Below are positions 23,421 through 34,471 of a stretch of 64,000 nt of DNA, one piece after another. Position numbers and translations under genes: made by a program. The number at the start of each line of letters is the position of its first letter. The first letter of the stretch is position 1. Source of the DNA: Cryptomeria japonica (Eukaryota > Streptophyta > Pinopsida > Cupressales > Cupressaceae); the NCBI RefSeq assembly GCF_030272615.1, contig NC_081413.1, positions 723,750,649-723,814,648 on the forward strand, read 5' to 3'. Under the pieces are notes generated by a model. The model made no database searches. It was not told the DNA's origin and saw only the letters and a program-made list of their open reading frames with translations.

Positions 23421-25984
23421 TTTTTATTTTCACTCAAGGACTCAAGCTCTCAAGATCACATGCAAATATCAAAATAACCTTCTAGAAGAGAAAAAAAAGC
23501 AAAAGCATGAATTTGCAAAAATGGTGGCAAATATTATGATCAATATATTCAATGATGTGCATATGAAATCTCTACAATACAATGAATGTACATATGAGAG
23601 CTTGTTTGTGCAAACAAGGTTGAAGATAGGTATTAACTTATTTTGGTTTAAGGAATCAAATAGTTTTACAAAGTCATCATAAAACGTTGGTATGTTTCCT
23701 TACCCATTGGTTATTTGCATTCCTTTAAATTAGGAACCATTAAACGTATCTTCTACAAACCCACACATCTTTTAGGAGGGAAAATTTTTGTGTTAAAAAA
23801 GTCAAGTTTATCTTGATTTTAGCTTTAAGATTTTTACATCCATGTAGTGCAAGAAAGAGTTTTCTCTTAATGGAGAAGGCCTTAATATCTAGAGTAAGAA
23901 CATCAACTACAACTACATTATCCTATCATTTAGCGTATTGATTTTTTTTTTGAGGTTTAAAATAGAAAAATAGGCATGTTGCAAGAAATTGAAGTGTGCA
24001 TATATAGCACATTAAAGGGTCTTGCACAATGAAACTCCAAGTGGGAAGAAAGCAGAAAACAAGTCTGTTGTTTTTGGTTTCCTTTTGTTATTATAGGGAA
24101 TAATTCATAGCCAGAAATGTTGAGTGTTTTAGTATGAAGAGCTTCATCTCAATTTTATGTTCAACCATCTGCAAGTTCATTGAATCCTTGATAAAAAAAA
24201 AGGTTGCATGCTAAACAAGGTTGTATTTGTAGTACTAAGATTGGCAAGGTTTTGCTTCTATCATCTTCTATTTTTAAAGTCCATTAAAACCATTTCAGTG
24301 TTTATATCTCCATTATCCATTAGCTATGTCAAGAGGTGAAGGTGTGTCTTGAAAAGTACGAAAAAATGTTCAAGTCCCTCATGTTATAACCTTTGTCAAT
24401 ATATTTGTTTTCCTTAAGTTTTCAAAATCCTCAAATTTAGTCACATAATAGGCCGATAAAGAGACTCAATCCAATAAAAGCACAAGATTCTCCCCTAAAT
24501 CAACCATTCATAAGACACCCTCAAAAATATATGAGGTTGGTAGTTTATACTCAATGTGATTAAAAATACCACTTGCCAAAAGAAGTGAAGTGAACTTGAT
24601 CTTAGTGCAAGTACAAATGCCAAATTGAGCCACAAAAACAAACATATTTCTTTAATAAAATGAGATCAATTTGATCAAACATAAAGTATACAAAAAAATT
24701 ATACACTTAAAAAAAATCACCGAAAAATATAACCGTAGGAGCAAGTGCAGAGCCTTGAAACTTCCCAAAATAAGAAAACTCTAATAACAACTGTGAAATT
24801 CTACAACTTTTGAAAACCTCAAATGCCAAAATCAAAATTTGATTGCACCTCTATGAAGAGCATAAAATTCTAGGTCTCAAATAAAACAATCTTAAAAAAA
24901 AGAGTTTGAATAAGGTATGGTCATTTGAAGTTGAATTGCAAAATCAAAACTACTCATAGAAAGATGGGTAGATTGGAGTGACTTGTTGATGGTCATTTGA
25001 CCATCAAATCTAACATAGTTTGTTTTGATGATCATCAAGTTGTCAAATTTAAGATAGTCTATGTGATGATCATTTGCCCATCAAATTTAAGACAATCACA
25101 AAAATTCTAAAACAATTGTCATAAAAATATGAAGTATTACATATCAAAATAGGAATTTTTAGGCCTACTAAACTCAATAGAAGGATCTATTTGACTTGAA
25201 AGTACTCCAATAATAAGATTTTAACCAGATATAATCTTCAAACCATCATTGATCTGGCCTCACATGTCCAATTTAGACAAATAAAAAGTACAATGAACTT
25301 TCTTCAACAACTTGAACTTAATGTTGGGTTTAAATTTGCACCAACAAGCTCTAAAATAAACTAAGTAAAAAACTCAAATTTGGTATTTCTTTCAAGCTTT
25401 AATGATTCTCCAAGTCATCATATGATGCAAGAGAAAAGCATCTTGAACTTTTCAATATCCAACAAGATTTGCATCCTTCTAATAGCTCAAGCCTAAAATC
25501 ACTCTCAAATATGAGAAGGGGATTTTTAGATCTAAAGCTCTAATATAGTGTTAGAGTCACTCGAGGTCTCAAGCTCCTAGAATCACTTGTGAAAATTAAA
25601 ATAACCTTCTACGAGAGAGAAAAGAAAGAGCATGAATTTACAATAATGGGTGCAAATATATTAGATCAATATGATCAATGTTGTGCATATGCAATCTATT
25701 CAATACAATGAAATGTACATATAAGATATTGTTTATATAAACAAGGTTGGGAGATAGGGTTAAGTAGGATGATGACAAGTGTCTTCATTATATGTCATGT
25801 GATAACTAGGGGATAAGATTACATACCTACAAGAGACTTCTGGAATGATTCCTAACTCACCAAATACACTTAACATGTGAACATGTGTGAAAAGGTCCTA
25901 ACTAGGAACTAGTTAGATAATGTGCCTTGTTCATGCACAAATAGGAAAAATGGATAGGAAATATCCCTATTCACACTAAAAGAA
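23421..25984 (+). mobile_element. probable short element with direct terminal repeats
   Basis: A block starting near 23433 (CACTCAAGGACTCAAGCTC, then ATAACCTTCTAGAAGAGA, then AAACAAGGTTG at about 23616) is repeated in the same orientation from about 25555 to 25755 with moderate divergence. The 1.9-kb interior has no coding frame. It separates two segments that both belong to the dispersed repeat (ending 23420, resuming 25985). Insertion of a small non-autonomous LTR-like element is therefore the simplest reading. About 90 bp of the host repeat is present on both sides, more than a normal target duplication, so ends and mechanism are uncertain. Confidence 0.45.
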
Positions 25985-27700
25985 TGTTAACAAACATTCA
26001 AAATGCATCAACTATATATGAATAATTACAATTCCTTTAGGATTAGAAAACATCTCTATTAGTTGAGAAATGTGCATTATTTGATGCATCGATGTGTTCC
26101 TATGTAAACAATAATATGGTCATGCTCCACAACAATAAGAGAATGTTAAATATGTGAACCACAACAATTACACATATTGTATCTATATATACATGAGTAT
26201 GATGATCATCATCTAGACAATAAGGTACTATTGCATGTTTCTTAATATATAATGTTGGTCTAAAATTTATGGGTAGATGATAAACTATTTAATGGGGCAC
26301 TTGTTATTATAAAAAAATATAGCCCATTTTGAAAATACAACCTTGTTTGACTTGTCATTTTACGTGATCAATTGTTGAGTGATAATTTTTACATGTGTCA
26401 TTGAATAAGTAATAAAAAATTATGTTTCTTTCATTATTACAAGAAGAAACCATACACAAATTTCAATAAAAAATGTGGGTTCTAAACATACACAAATTTC
26501 AAAGACTAACATTATAAACGACCACAATAGATATTGGTGACTTAAATAATATGCTTGACATTCACTACTATTCCTAGAGTGAAATATCTAATATCATTGT
26601 CATTATCATTTGAATGTTAATCAAAGATATAAAATACATGTTATGTAAATAATAAGAAAAATTAGGTGCACTGATAATTATTATCTCTAAATTAATACTT
26701 TAAGAAACCTTTAAATGAACGTCTATTTTGTATGAAATTAATATGATTTCCTATAATATTTGGTCTTCGTACTTACAATAACAATACTGATTACTAATTA
26801 CTATCACAAATCATGATTATAAAAATTATTTATTTATATGATGTTATGGTTATCTTAATAACTATAACGAGATTTATATGTTTTAACCTTTCTCATGGTT
26901 GCCTCATAATTCTTAGAATTTTTGCTTGTTTAAGCTTCTCTTCTAGCTACTTGTTGATAGTTTGTGTTCTTTGTAATTTATTGTGCTCAATATTTAAAAA
27001 ATAACAATAACAAGATTTGCTCAATAAGAGACACGATATTTTCACATTTTGTAATCGTGCTTAAGAGTGTTTCTAAATATAATAGCATCAACTTTTCTAA
27101 CCAATTCATTATCCATCATTAGGAAGAGGATAAATTTAATATAGATTGTAGACTATACTCCTTAAAAAAGATGGGAGAGAAGGCAAGTGAAACAAAGAAG
27201 AAGAAAAATGTGCCAACACACTCAAAGAAAGGTTCAACAAGAAACATATTTTAAATAACATTAAGATTTATTGATATTATATACTTAGTTGCAATCTTGT
27301 GATCTAACTAATATACACTTAGAATGTAACTATTATTAATCTTGATATTAGTTAATATTTAACTAGTAATAACAATACAAATATTTGACATCTACTTCAT
27401 GATATTATTTCTACGATCTATGATACATTTATTTATAATTGTTATAAAAATATATAATAATAATTAAGAATAATGAATTATTATAAATATTGCAATTATA
27501 CAATGATTTCATATTATTGACTAACTTTGGCATGCAAAATTGTATATAATTGCTATACTAATAAGAATGATGCAACTAATATAAAGATTGCAATATTTAT
27601 TATATTAATAATGATAATGCCTTATATTATAGTAAGAAAGTGTATCATTAGTATTAATAAAAATTAAATTTATAATATCGTTAGACATACTTTTAATATT
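25985..27700 (-). repeat. dispersed repeat family copy (outer right arm and beyond)
   Basis: 25985-26340 is the reverse complement of sequence at about 21455-21960, including GATGCATC and the GGAGCAT.A.CATATTATT block. 26200-27690 is colinear, in the same orientation, with 53950-55000. Shared blocks are GATATTGGTGA, CATTTGAATGTT.ATCAAAGATAT and CTCAATAAGAGACA.GATATTT. No protein content was recognised. Confidence 0.65.
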
Positions 27701-27958
27701 AAAGAATATCTTGTACTTATAATTATATTAAAAATGTTTTTGATTAAAGGGGTCAAGCAGGTTTTGAAGGGAACCAAAACCCTTTTTACAAAATGCTACC
27801 ATCACCTCAGACTTTGCCCAGTATTTACTTCATACCACCTCAATTGATGACGACGTAAAATTTTATTGGATTTTAATTCATTGATTTAAATAGACTAATC
27901 ATATTGCTTTATGTTTTTGTTATAATTGTTATAATCACATCAATTACATACTGTTGAT
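27701..27958. other. left flank or lost-LTR position of the large gypsy element
   Basis: The 3' LTR of the large minus-strand element is expected here but does not match its 5' LTR at 52369-53835. The sequence is not recognised. The left end of the large element was therefore probably deleted or replaced. Confidence 0.35.
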
Positions 27959-27976
27959 ATTGCCCCCTTGGGAGAT
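27959..27976 (-). other. candidate polypurine tract of the large element
   Basis: The minus strand reads TCTCCCAAGGGGGCAATA here, just outside the promoter of the antisense PMD gene, where a tract priming plus-strand synthesis would be expected. The adjoining LTR is not recognisable, which limits confidence. A second, weaker tract (minus strand GGCTGGGGGCAGTA) lies near 32213-32226. Confidence 0.4.
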
Positions 27977-28163
27977 GAATAAAAAATTTTGAACATTTGA
28001 TTTGATTTGGATAATTTTGATATATTTTATGGCATTTTAAATTTTTGTCTATGTTGAATGCGATAAATTGATTCATCTCCCAATAATGATGTTTGGTAGG
28101 GTTGTATGAGACACCACGAGTAATTTACGCATTCCTCCATATAACCCTAATTTCGATTTACCC

Positions 28164-28170
28164 TATAAAA
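28164..28170 (+). promoter_or_regulatory. TATA box of the PMD gene
   Basis: TATAAAA within CCCTATAAAAGGG, 76 bp upstream of the ATG at 28246. Spacing suits a plant pol II promoter with a short leader. Confidence 0.65.
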
Positions 28171-28427
28171 GGGAAAAAGTGATTTATTTTTGTCTCATTT
28201 GTGGTTGTTGACTTTAGAGAAAGTGACACTTGGAGAAAAGTCAACATGTCGGTTCCTTATGCTTCTCATCGATTTGAGCGCATGCGGAGGTATCAGAGGC
28301 TCGTTGCATATGGAACACCGGTAAGTCAACCTTTTTGACCCCTTCTGGATTTTTTATTTTATCGTTTTTAATCATGTTTTCAATTTTGTCACGCGGAATT
28401 GTCAGTTTAGCACATTGGGGTCAAAGT

Positions 28428-28870
28428 GTAGCGCATACAATAGTTTTCGTAGTGCATAGGGGTCAACAAAATAGGGTAGCATCCGAACGGATTAGGGTAG
28501 CGCAACGGTAAATTAGGGTAGCGCTTAGGATTAGGTTAGCGCATTGGGATCACAGGGTAGTGCATAGGATAGAATGGGTAGCGCATAGGTTAGACCTAGC
28601 ACATAGGGTTGTTAGGGGGTCGCATGGGTAGGCATAGGTAGCGCATAGGTATACCCTAGCGCATAGGGTTAGGTTTGCAGTGCTAGACCAGGATAGGATA
28701 GTGCATAGGGTAGTTTAGCGCTTGGGGTAGGTTAGGTGGTGTGTTGGGGAAAAGGGATAGCACGTAGGTGCTGGCTAGCGCATAGAGTGGATTGGGTAGT
28801 GTTTTGTGAGGATAGGGTAGCGCATAGCAAGCAGTTTAGCGCGTAGACAAGATTGTTTAATGCATAGGAA
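28428..28870 (+). repeat. TAGCGCATAGG array inside the PMD intron
   Basis: About 20 close variants of TAGCGCATAGG (for example TAGTGCATAGGG, TAGCGCTTGGGG, TAGCACATAGGG) occur roughly every 20-30 bp. Most variation is C/T or G/A at the CG positions. The spacers are not conserved, so this is a motif array rather than a simple tandem repeat. It lies wholly in the intron of the PMD gene, in sense orientation. Confidence 0.85.
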
Positions 28871-29168
28871 AATTTTTGGAAAAGTGTGATTTTTGGATGA
28901 AGAAAATTGGTAGGTTGATGCGAGTTCTGCCAGGATAGGTGCAAATTGTCAGTTTGTGTGTCTGTTGTCATTGTTTTGATAAGTTGTCCAATATGAGTTC
29001 TGATATAACTTGATTTGATTTGCAATGTTGCAAGTTGATATTGATTTGATGCTGATTTGATATGATGTGGTTTTTGATATGGATGTTTTTGATATGAACT
29101 TGATTTGATTTGCGTTGTTTCAAGTTAATATATGTGGAGCTTGAGTTGTTTTACAAGCTGCATTGATT

Positions 29169-29312
29169 GTGGAACTTGAGTTGTGTTACAAGTTGATATG
29201 AATGTGAAACTTGAGTTGTGTTACAAGCTGATATGATTGTGGAACTTGAGTTGTGTTACAAGTTGATATGATTGTGGAACTTGAGTTGTGTTACAAGATG
29301 ACATGATGTGAT
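29169..29312 (+). repeat. 35-bp minisatellite in the PMD intron
   Basis: GGAACTTGAGTTGTG recurs with an exact 35-bp period at 29171, 29206 (one change), 29241 and 29276. Shorter related TTGATATGATGTGG pieces lie on either side. Confidence 0.9.
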
Positions 29313-31206
29313 ATGAAAATGGATTGATATGATGTGGAACTTGATTAAATTTTCAAAGTTTCAAGTTTTGATATCAATGTTTTTGATGAGGAAACTGATA
29401 TTGGACTTGTTTTGCTTTTTGACAGGAGCGCCTTGGAGTGGTTCAGTCGCGAGAGCGATTTTCGAGACCATGGTCATTGATACCATGATTGACACAGGTT
29501 GATAGGGATATTATTGAGAGGTGTGGCATGTCCTCATTGTTAGAGATGTCTCGGTTTATCGTGAACTGGGGTTTGTTGACAGCATTGGCTGAGAGGTGGC
29601 ATAGTGATACGAACACCTTTCATTTGGCGATAGGCGAGATCACAGTGACGCCTGAGGATTGCTATCAAATTCTACAAATTCTTGTGGTAGGTGCATTGCT
29701 ACCCTATGAGCAGACTGAGGAGGGTGGTATAGAGGCACTGCACTGAATTCTGCAGGATGATACCATTTGCGGGTACGAGATCCCTTGGCAGGAGTTTCTA
29801 GATTTGGATTACGCTCCTCTACCATCAGTGCTGGCAGGTTTCATAGGTGGTTTCTTATGTCCCGACCATAGGTCGAAGGGACTGGTAGTGGGATGGGGAT
29901 TGGTTTTGGAGGACATGGTGACACAGGGTCACCGATTTGCATGGGGGTCGGCTATGCTAGCCCACTTATACAGGGATTTGCATCAAGTGGTATACTTGGG
30001 TTATGGCAGTTTATCAGCTGGAGTGACACTGCTATAGGTATGGGCATGGGAGCATATTCCCGCAGCTAGGCCACTAGCAGACAGAGATAGGCCTGTTGGG
30101 TGTGCGTATGCATACGGATACCAAAGGATAGTTGTCCAGCGTAAGCTGGGCAAACTAGAGCACTAGAGAAGAGTTTTGGATGATATTGATACGATCGTCT
30201 GGCGACCATATACAAGTTGCGAGGTATGGGCAGATGATGGGATGGAGATGGTGGTGATGGTGGAGGAGGTGGCCGAGGTTGGCGAGGAGATAGGGGGAGA
30301 TTGGATCGAGGGAGGAGAGGAGATAGGGGTGGAGATGGTGGTGATAGAGGGATACGAGTGGAGAGAGCAATGCAAAGGGCTGTGATGGATAGAGGGAGAG
30401 GTGGTTTGGCTATCAGAGCTAGGGGTGAGGAGAGGGTTGGGGAGGTGATAGTGGCAGTAGGAGGGTATGATGACTTCAGACAACTGGCCCAGAGGAGGAG
30501 GTCAAATGTTTTACCTCCACTAGCACTGATGACAGGTAGAGGGACAGGGGGTACCCCTTCACAGGTACCCCTGCAGATGCGGATTCAGATGCATGTGGAG
30601 GATGCACAGATTAGATCACTGCAATTGTCAGTGCAACAGTTGCAGACATAGTTGTTGGCGCATCAGCGTCGGATTATTCAGCTAACTACAGAGCGTGATA
30701 CTGAGATAGAGTGGCGGGGTCGAGCAGAGGAGCTCACGGCGAGTTTGCAGAGAGCGGCAGCAGGTGGCCCGATGAGAGATACCTTGAGAGAGCTAGCTTT
30801 GAGAGCCAAGGAGGCGGAGTACTACTAGAGATATTATGAGGATGCGATGCCTAGGGAGCAGTGAGTACAGAGTTTCACAGCGTCAAGATCCAGTCGATCT
30901 CGAGAGACTGGGTCGAGGATAGAGAGCAGAGGCATGACAGGGCCTCCCAGACAGGATCCACCTGGAGATCGAGGTGCTGGGATATCTGCAGTGAGACCGT
31001 CTCCCTCAAGAGATAGTCATACCTGAGAGATGTTGTCTCCATTGCATTTTGATCATTTTGTTGTATTGGCACAGACATGACATATTTTGTACATTGATTA
31101 TTTTGAGATATATATATATATATATGACACCATTTTCTTTGATCCTTATGTGATGTGTGATGGATTATGCTTTCTATATGATTTTTGTTATTTTTATGAT
31201 GATGCA

Positions 31207-31566
31207 ATGCTTAGATAGATGCATGTGATTTGATATGCGATGAATATGATGTGATAATGCATGATGTTGTGAGATGTATCTTGAAAATGAGATGTATGAT
31301 AATGATATGTTGCGAGATGTATCTTGAAACTGAGATGTATGATAATGATATGCTGTGAGATGTATCTTGAAAATGAGATGTATGATAATGATATGCTATG
31401 AGATGTATCTTGAAAATGAGATGTATGATAATGATATGTTGTGAGATGTATCTTGAAAATGAGATGTATGATAATGATATGTTGTGAGATGTATCTTGAG
31501 ATGTATGATAATGATATGCAACTAATGGTAAAATGATATGCAACTAATTGTAAAATGATATGCAAC
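31207..31566. repeat. 43-bp minisatellite plus 22-bp repeat
   Basis: GAGATGTATCTTGAAAATGA recurs every 43 bp from 31271 for five units and a truncated sixth. It is followed by three units of AATGATATGCAACTAATTG (about 22 bp). The array sits in the spacer between the convergent PMD and pol genes. Frames read through it on the minus strand are artefacts. Confidence 0.9.
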
Positions 31567-32538
31567 TAATTGATTTAAGCATCCTCATTCTGCATTGGTC
31601 ATCCCTGTATAGCCACATGTTGTTTGCTTTCTTTGTAGGTATAATCATTGAGCATTGATTTGTTTTGGGATATGTTGAAAATTTATACAAGCATAATGAT
31701 ATAATTGAACCATAATGACCTGAGAAAAATTTAGATGATTTTTGATTTTGCAAGATAGCACAAGCGTCAAGGCATAATTGAACCAGGACGACTTGAGTGC
31801 GGATTGCATATAAACAGACAAGATTAAACCATTTGTATGCGTGATGTGGAATCATATCTTTAATGATATGTTGTGAATCACGTCTTGAGACAAGTATCTA
31901 CACAGTACAAATGATCGCCTCCCAGACAGAAAACTAAAAAAATATTGTTTTCCCCATGACTTTCTCTAGCTTGAAGCATTTGAGAAAATGTAGAGGATCC
32001 AATAATTCAAAAAGTTCAAGTGCAAAATTAATCAAAACTTTATGCAAGATGCAACATTTGATACTTCACAAAATCATCCATCATATTTTGTGAATCCCGT
32101 TAAGTGATCAATGTGTGGTTTTTGTGATTGTTGAGTTTTGTTTGCTGGATATGATGCTATGAGTTTACTACCAGTTTTGACATCTTGAAAGTGCTGCAAG
32201 TTCTGATTAATACTGCCCCCAGCCGAGTGATCCTCTTAATGTGGATATGTACAAGGATTACCAAGCCATGGTGAGATGCAATGAAAGGATATGATGATAA
32301 ATCAGGACATTGACTATGCTAAGTATGTCCTAGATGGATATCATGATAAAAATGTCGGGCGATGGCTGATAGTGCTTTACTGTGGATATAACGATATGGA
32401 TATAGATATAGGAGTCGTCCTCTCACAATAGCACGTGTTGCCAGGTTTTCACCATTTTCTTTTATTGTACCTCTTTATTTGCTTTTTCTTCATTTTTTGA
32501 TATTTTTTATTTTTTGACTTTTTTGTGCATTAGACTAC
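31567..32538. other. spacer between the PMD gene and the end of pol
   Basis: No protein content recognised. A (TA) run lies just upstream, near 31113. The two transcription units of the large element converge on this region. Confidence 0.6.
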
Positions 32539-33221
32539 TCAAGTGTAGTATTTCTTCAGATGGATGTTGTTAGTTGGTTCATCGAGCACATCTCCTTCTG
32601 AAGTTGTTAGCTGATAAGAGCCTCATCCATAGGCTAATATAATGACATAGGGACCTAACCAGTTAGGTTCAAATTTTCCTTTCTTTTCCCGATCTTGATG
32701 ATTTCTAGGATTTTCCTTGAGTACCAAGTCACCAATTTTAAAAATTTAGGGAATGACCTTGTGGTTGTAGCTCTGACACATGCGTTGCTGATATGCTTTG
32801 AGATGAGTGTAGGTACGTTGGCGTGTTTCATCTAGAAGTTCGTGCTCTTGCAGTCGGTTAACTTGATACTCTTCATCTGGGATTCAGCTTTTTAAAGAGA
32901 CTCTGAGAGATGGAATTTCTACCTCCTGGGTTAAAATTGCCTCTGATCCATATACCAATGAATATGGTGTAGCCCCCGTAGGTGTGCGGATGCTAGTTCT
33001 ATATGCCCAAAGTGTTGGATTGAGTTGTACATGCCAATCTTTGTCTGCATCATTCATTGTTTTCTTTAGGATTTTCAATATTGTCTTGTTGGATGCTTCT
33101 GCTTGACCATTCCCCTGTGGGTAGTAAGGTGTAGAAAAATGATGTTGGATTTTGAATTTTTTACATAGTTCTCGTACATCTTGGTTTTTGAAAGGTCCTC
33201 CATTATCTGTGATGATGGAAC
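32539..33221 (-). pseudogene. integrase, C-terminal half (pol end) of the large gypsy element
   Basis: The minus strand gives the second and third catalytic blocks of a retroviral-type integrase: IITDNGGPF (about 33200) and PYYPQGNGQAEASNK (about 33100), then WAYRTS and GATPYSLVYG. A decayed GDLVLKENP / KFEPNWLGPYVI block follows (about 32640-32740), and the frame ends HLKKYYT with a stop at 32539-32541. No chromodomain follows, as expected for a Tat-type element. There is at least one frameshift or stop between 32884 and 32740. The N-terminal half lies 7.66 kb away, at 40878-41618, because another element is inserted in between. Confidence 0.85.
33217..33221. repeat. target-site duplication, left copy (GGAAC)
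   Basis: GGAAC directly precedes the left LTR and is repeated exactly after the right LTR at 40878-40882. A 5-bp duplication is normal for LTR retrotransposon integration. Confidence 0.95.
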
Positions 33222-34421
33222 TGTTGGTATTTTTTATGATTATGTTGTGATTGTCATTGATGGACACACACTTGCTTTGAGATCACTTTTTGTATGTATG
33301 AGTTATGCTCAACTGGTATTCGTTCCAAATCAGTATTATGTAGTAGTCTTTAGACCATCAGTGTTTTGCATAAAGTGTTTATTGATCTCAAGCAGTATGA
33401 AGACCTCAAGCGGTCTGAGGATCTCAAGCGAAGCGAAGAAACTAAAGCGACAGTTATCATATTCCCAGACTTCATTTTTGTCAACTGGTAATAGGTTTAA
33501 TATATGAATTGGTATTACTTTGTGATGAGTTACCAACCGGAAATCAGTAAAAGTTGTATGAACCGATAATACTATGTGATGAGTTACCAACCGGTATTTT
33601 TGTGATGAGTTACCATCCATCGACACTTTGACGGTGATTTTGCGTCGTGTTACCAAATGTGTCTAGATGTAATGAACCTAGGAGCTTGCTAATGTAATCC
33701 TATTGGACTGACATGAAATCAGATTCCTTTTTAAGAACATCATGTCTAGGGTTTTAGGAGTTGTTAGGGTTTAAGGTGATTGATGAGGTTTCTATATGTG
33801 CAATCATAGAAGAGAAGATTAGGTATGTGTGAAGAAACAAAGTGTGGAGATATTGAAGACTGAAGTAATGCTGAAATGCATTAATAATGAGCTATCAAGG
33901 ATCTAACCAAGCATATTGTGCTAGTATTTAGATCACTCACTTGTTGATTACTCACATCTTCGACAAGTATTGAAACCCTTAACCGGGTAGGCTTGGCAAA
34001 GCCTTTGTAAATCCTCTAACAAGGTGGTTCACAACTGTGGATCTAAAATCCTCTCACAAGGTAGTCTTTAATCGGACTTATCTCTTAATAGAGATTGAGA
34101 TTCCTAACAGGATATGTTCTGGTGAAGAACATTGTATGACCTTAACCGGTCTGACCTTAATCGGTCTAGTTACTATTCTGCAGATAGTTACTTGCGAGTT
34201 TCATCTCACCATGGTTTTTCCCATTTGGGTTTCCACATCAAAATCTCTTGTGTTATGGTGATTGTGCTTCTGTGGGTGAATGCCTTATTTTCTATTTGGT
34301 TTGCATTTGTGTTAACCGGTTTGTTAGTAAAACTGTTATACCGGTTTACTACTAAATTGTTTAAGTGTTTGAGTTCAGTAATTTTTGGTATACTAATTCA
34401 CCCCCCTCTTAGTATTCATCA
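33222..34421 (+). repeat. 5' LTR of the nested element
   Basis: 1,200 bp, from TGTTGGTATTTTTTATG to TATTCATCA. It is colinear with the right LTR but about 90 bp longer, because a GATGAGTTACCAACCGG segment is present three times (about 33520-33615) and only once on the right. Short frames within it are not genes. Confidence 0.95.
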
Positions 34422-34423
34422 TT

Positions 34424-34435
34424 TTGTATCAGAGC
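34424..34435 (+). other. primer-binding site, initiator tRNA-Met type
   Basis: TTGTATCAGAGC, two bases after the LTR, differs at one position from TGGTATCAGAGC, the common complement of plant initiator tRNA-Met. Confidence 0.85.
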
Positions 34436-34471
34436 CAACCTTTCTATAAGTCTAACCACTTGGAAAGAGAT

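Larger units (their letters stand above)
28246..31026 (+). pseudogene. plant mobile domain (PMD) protein gene, antisense to gag-pol
   Basis: Exon 1 (28246-28320) encodes 25 residues starting MSVPYASHRFERM and ends at a GTAAGT donor. A TTTTTGACAG acceptor precedes exon 2 at 29426, in the same phase. Exon 2 encodes a recognisable PMD: ALAERWHSDTNTFHLAIGE, then RFAWGSAMLAHLYRDLH, then VWAWEHIP, then a WRPYT block near 30200. After this come an Arg/Gly-rich segment (about 30240-30420) in another frame and a polar, probably coiled-coil tail to about 30830. In-frame stops lie at 29486, 29744, 30035 and 30167, with more at 30649 and 30827, so it is not functional. PMD proteins occur as free plant genes (MAIN type) and inside MuDR-like and gypsy elements. 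Here the position after pol on the opposite strand indicates an element gene. Confidence 0.8.

Noticed and set aside
28428-28870. CRISPR-like array of short repeats with spacers
   Set aside because: Eukaryotic context; units are 8-12 bp and degenerate, and spacers are irregular in length. No cas-like gene is present.
31194-31565. Minus-strand frames with HIIIIHLIFKIHL-type repeats
   Set aside because: They are read-through of the 43-bp minisatellite.
32884-33267. Independent small integrase gene
   Set aside because: Its N-terminal residues from about 33222 come from the LTR of the nested element. The true upstream half lies at 40878-41618.
34424-34471. Earlier ATG (MYQSQPF) as Gag start
   Set aside because: It overlaps the tRNA primer-binding site, so the ATG at 34472 is the more likely start.
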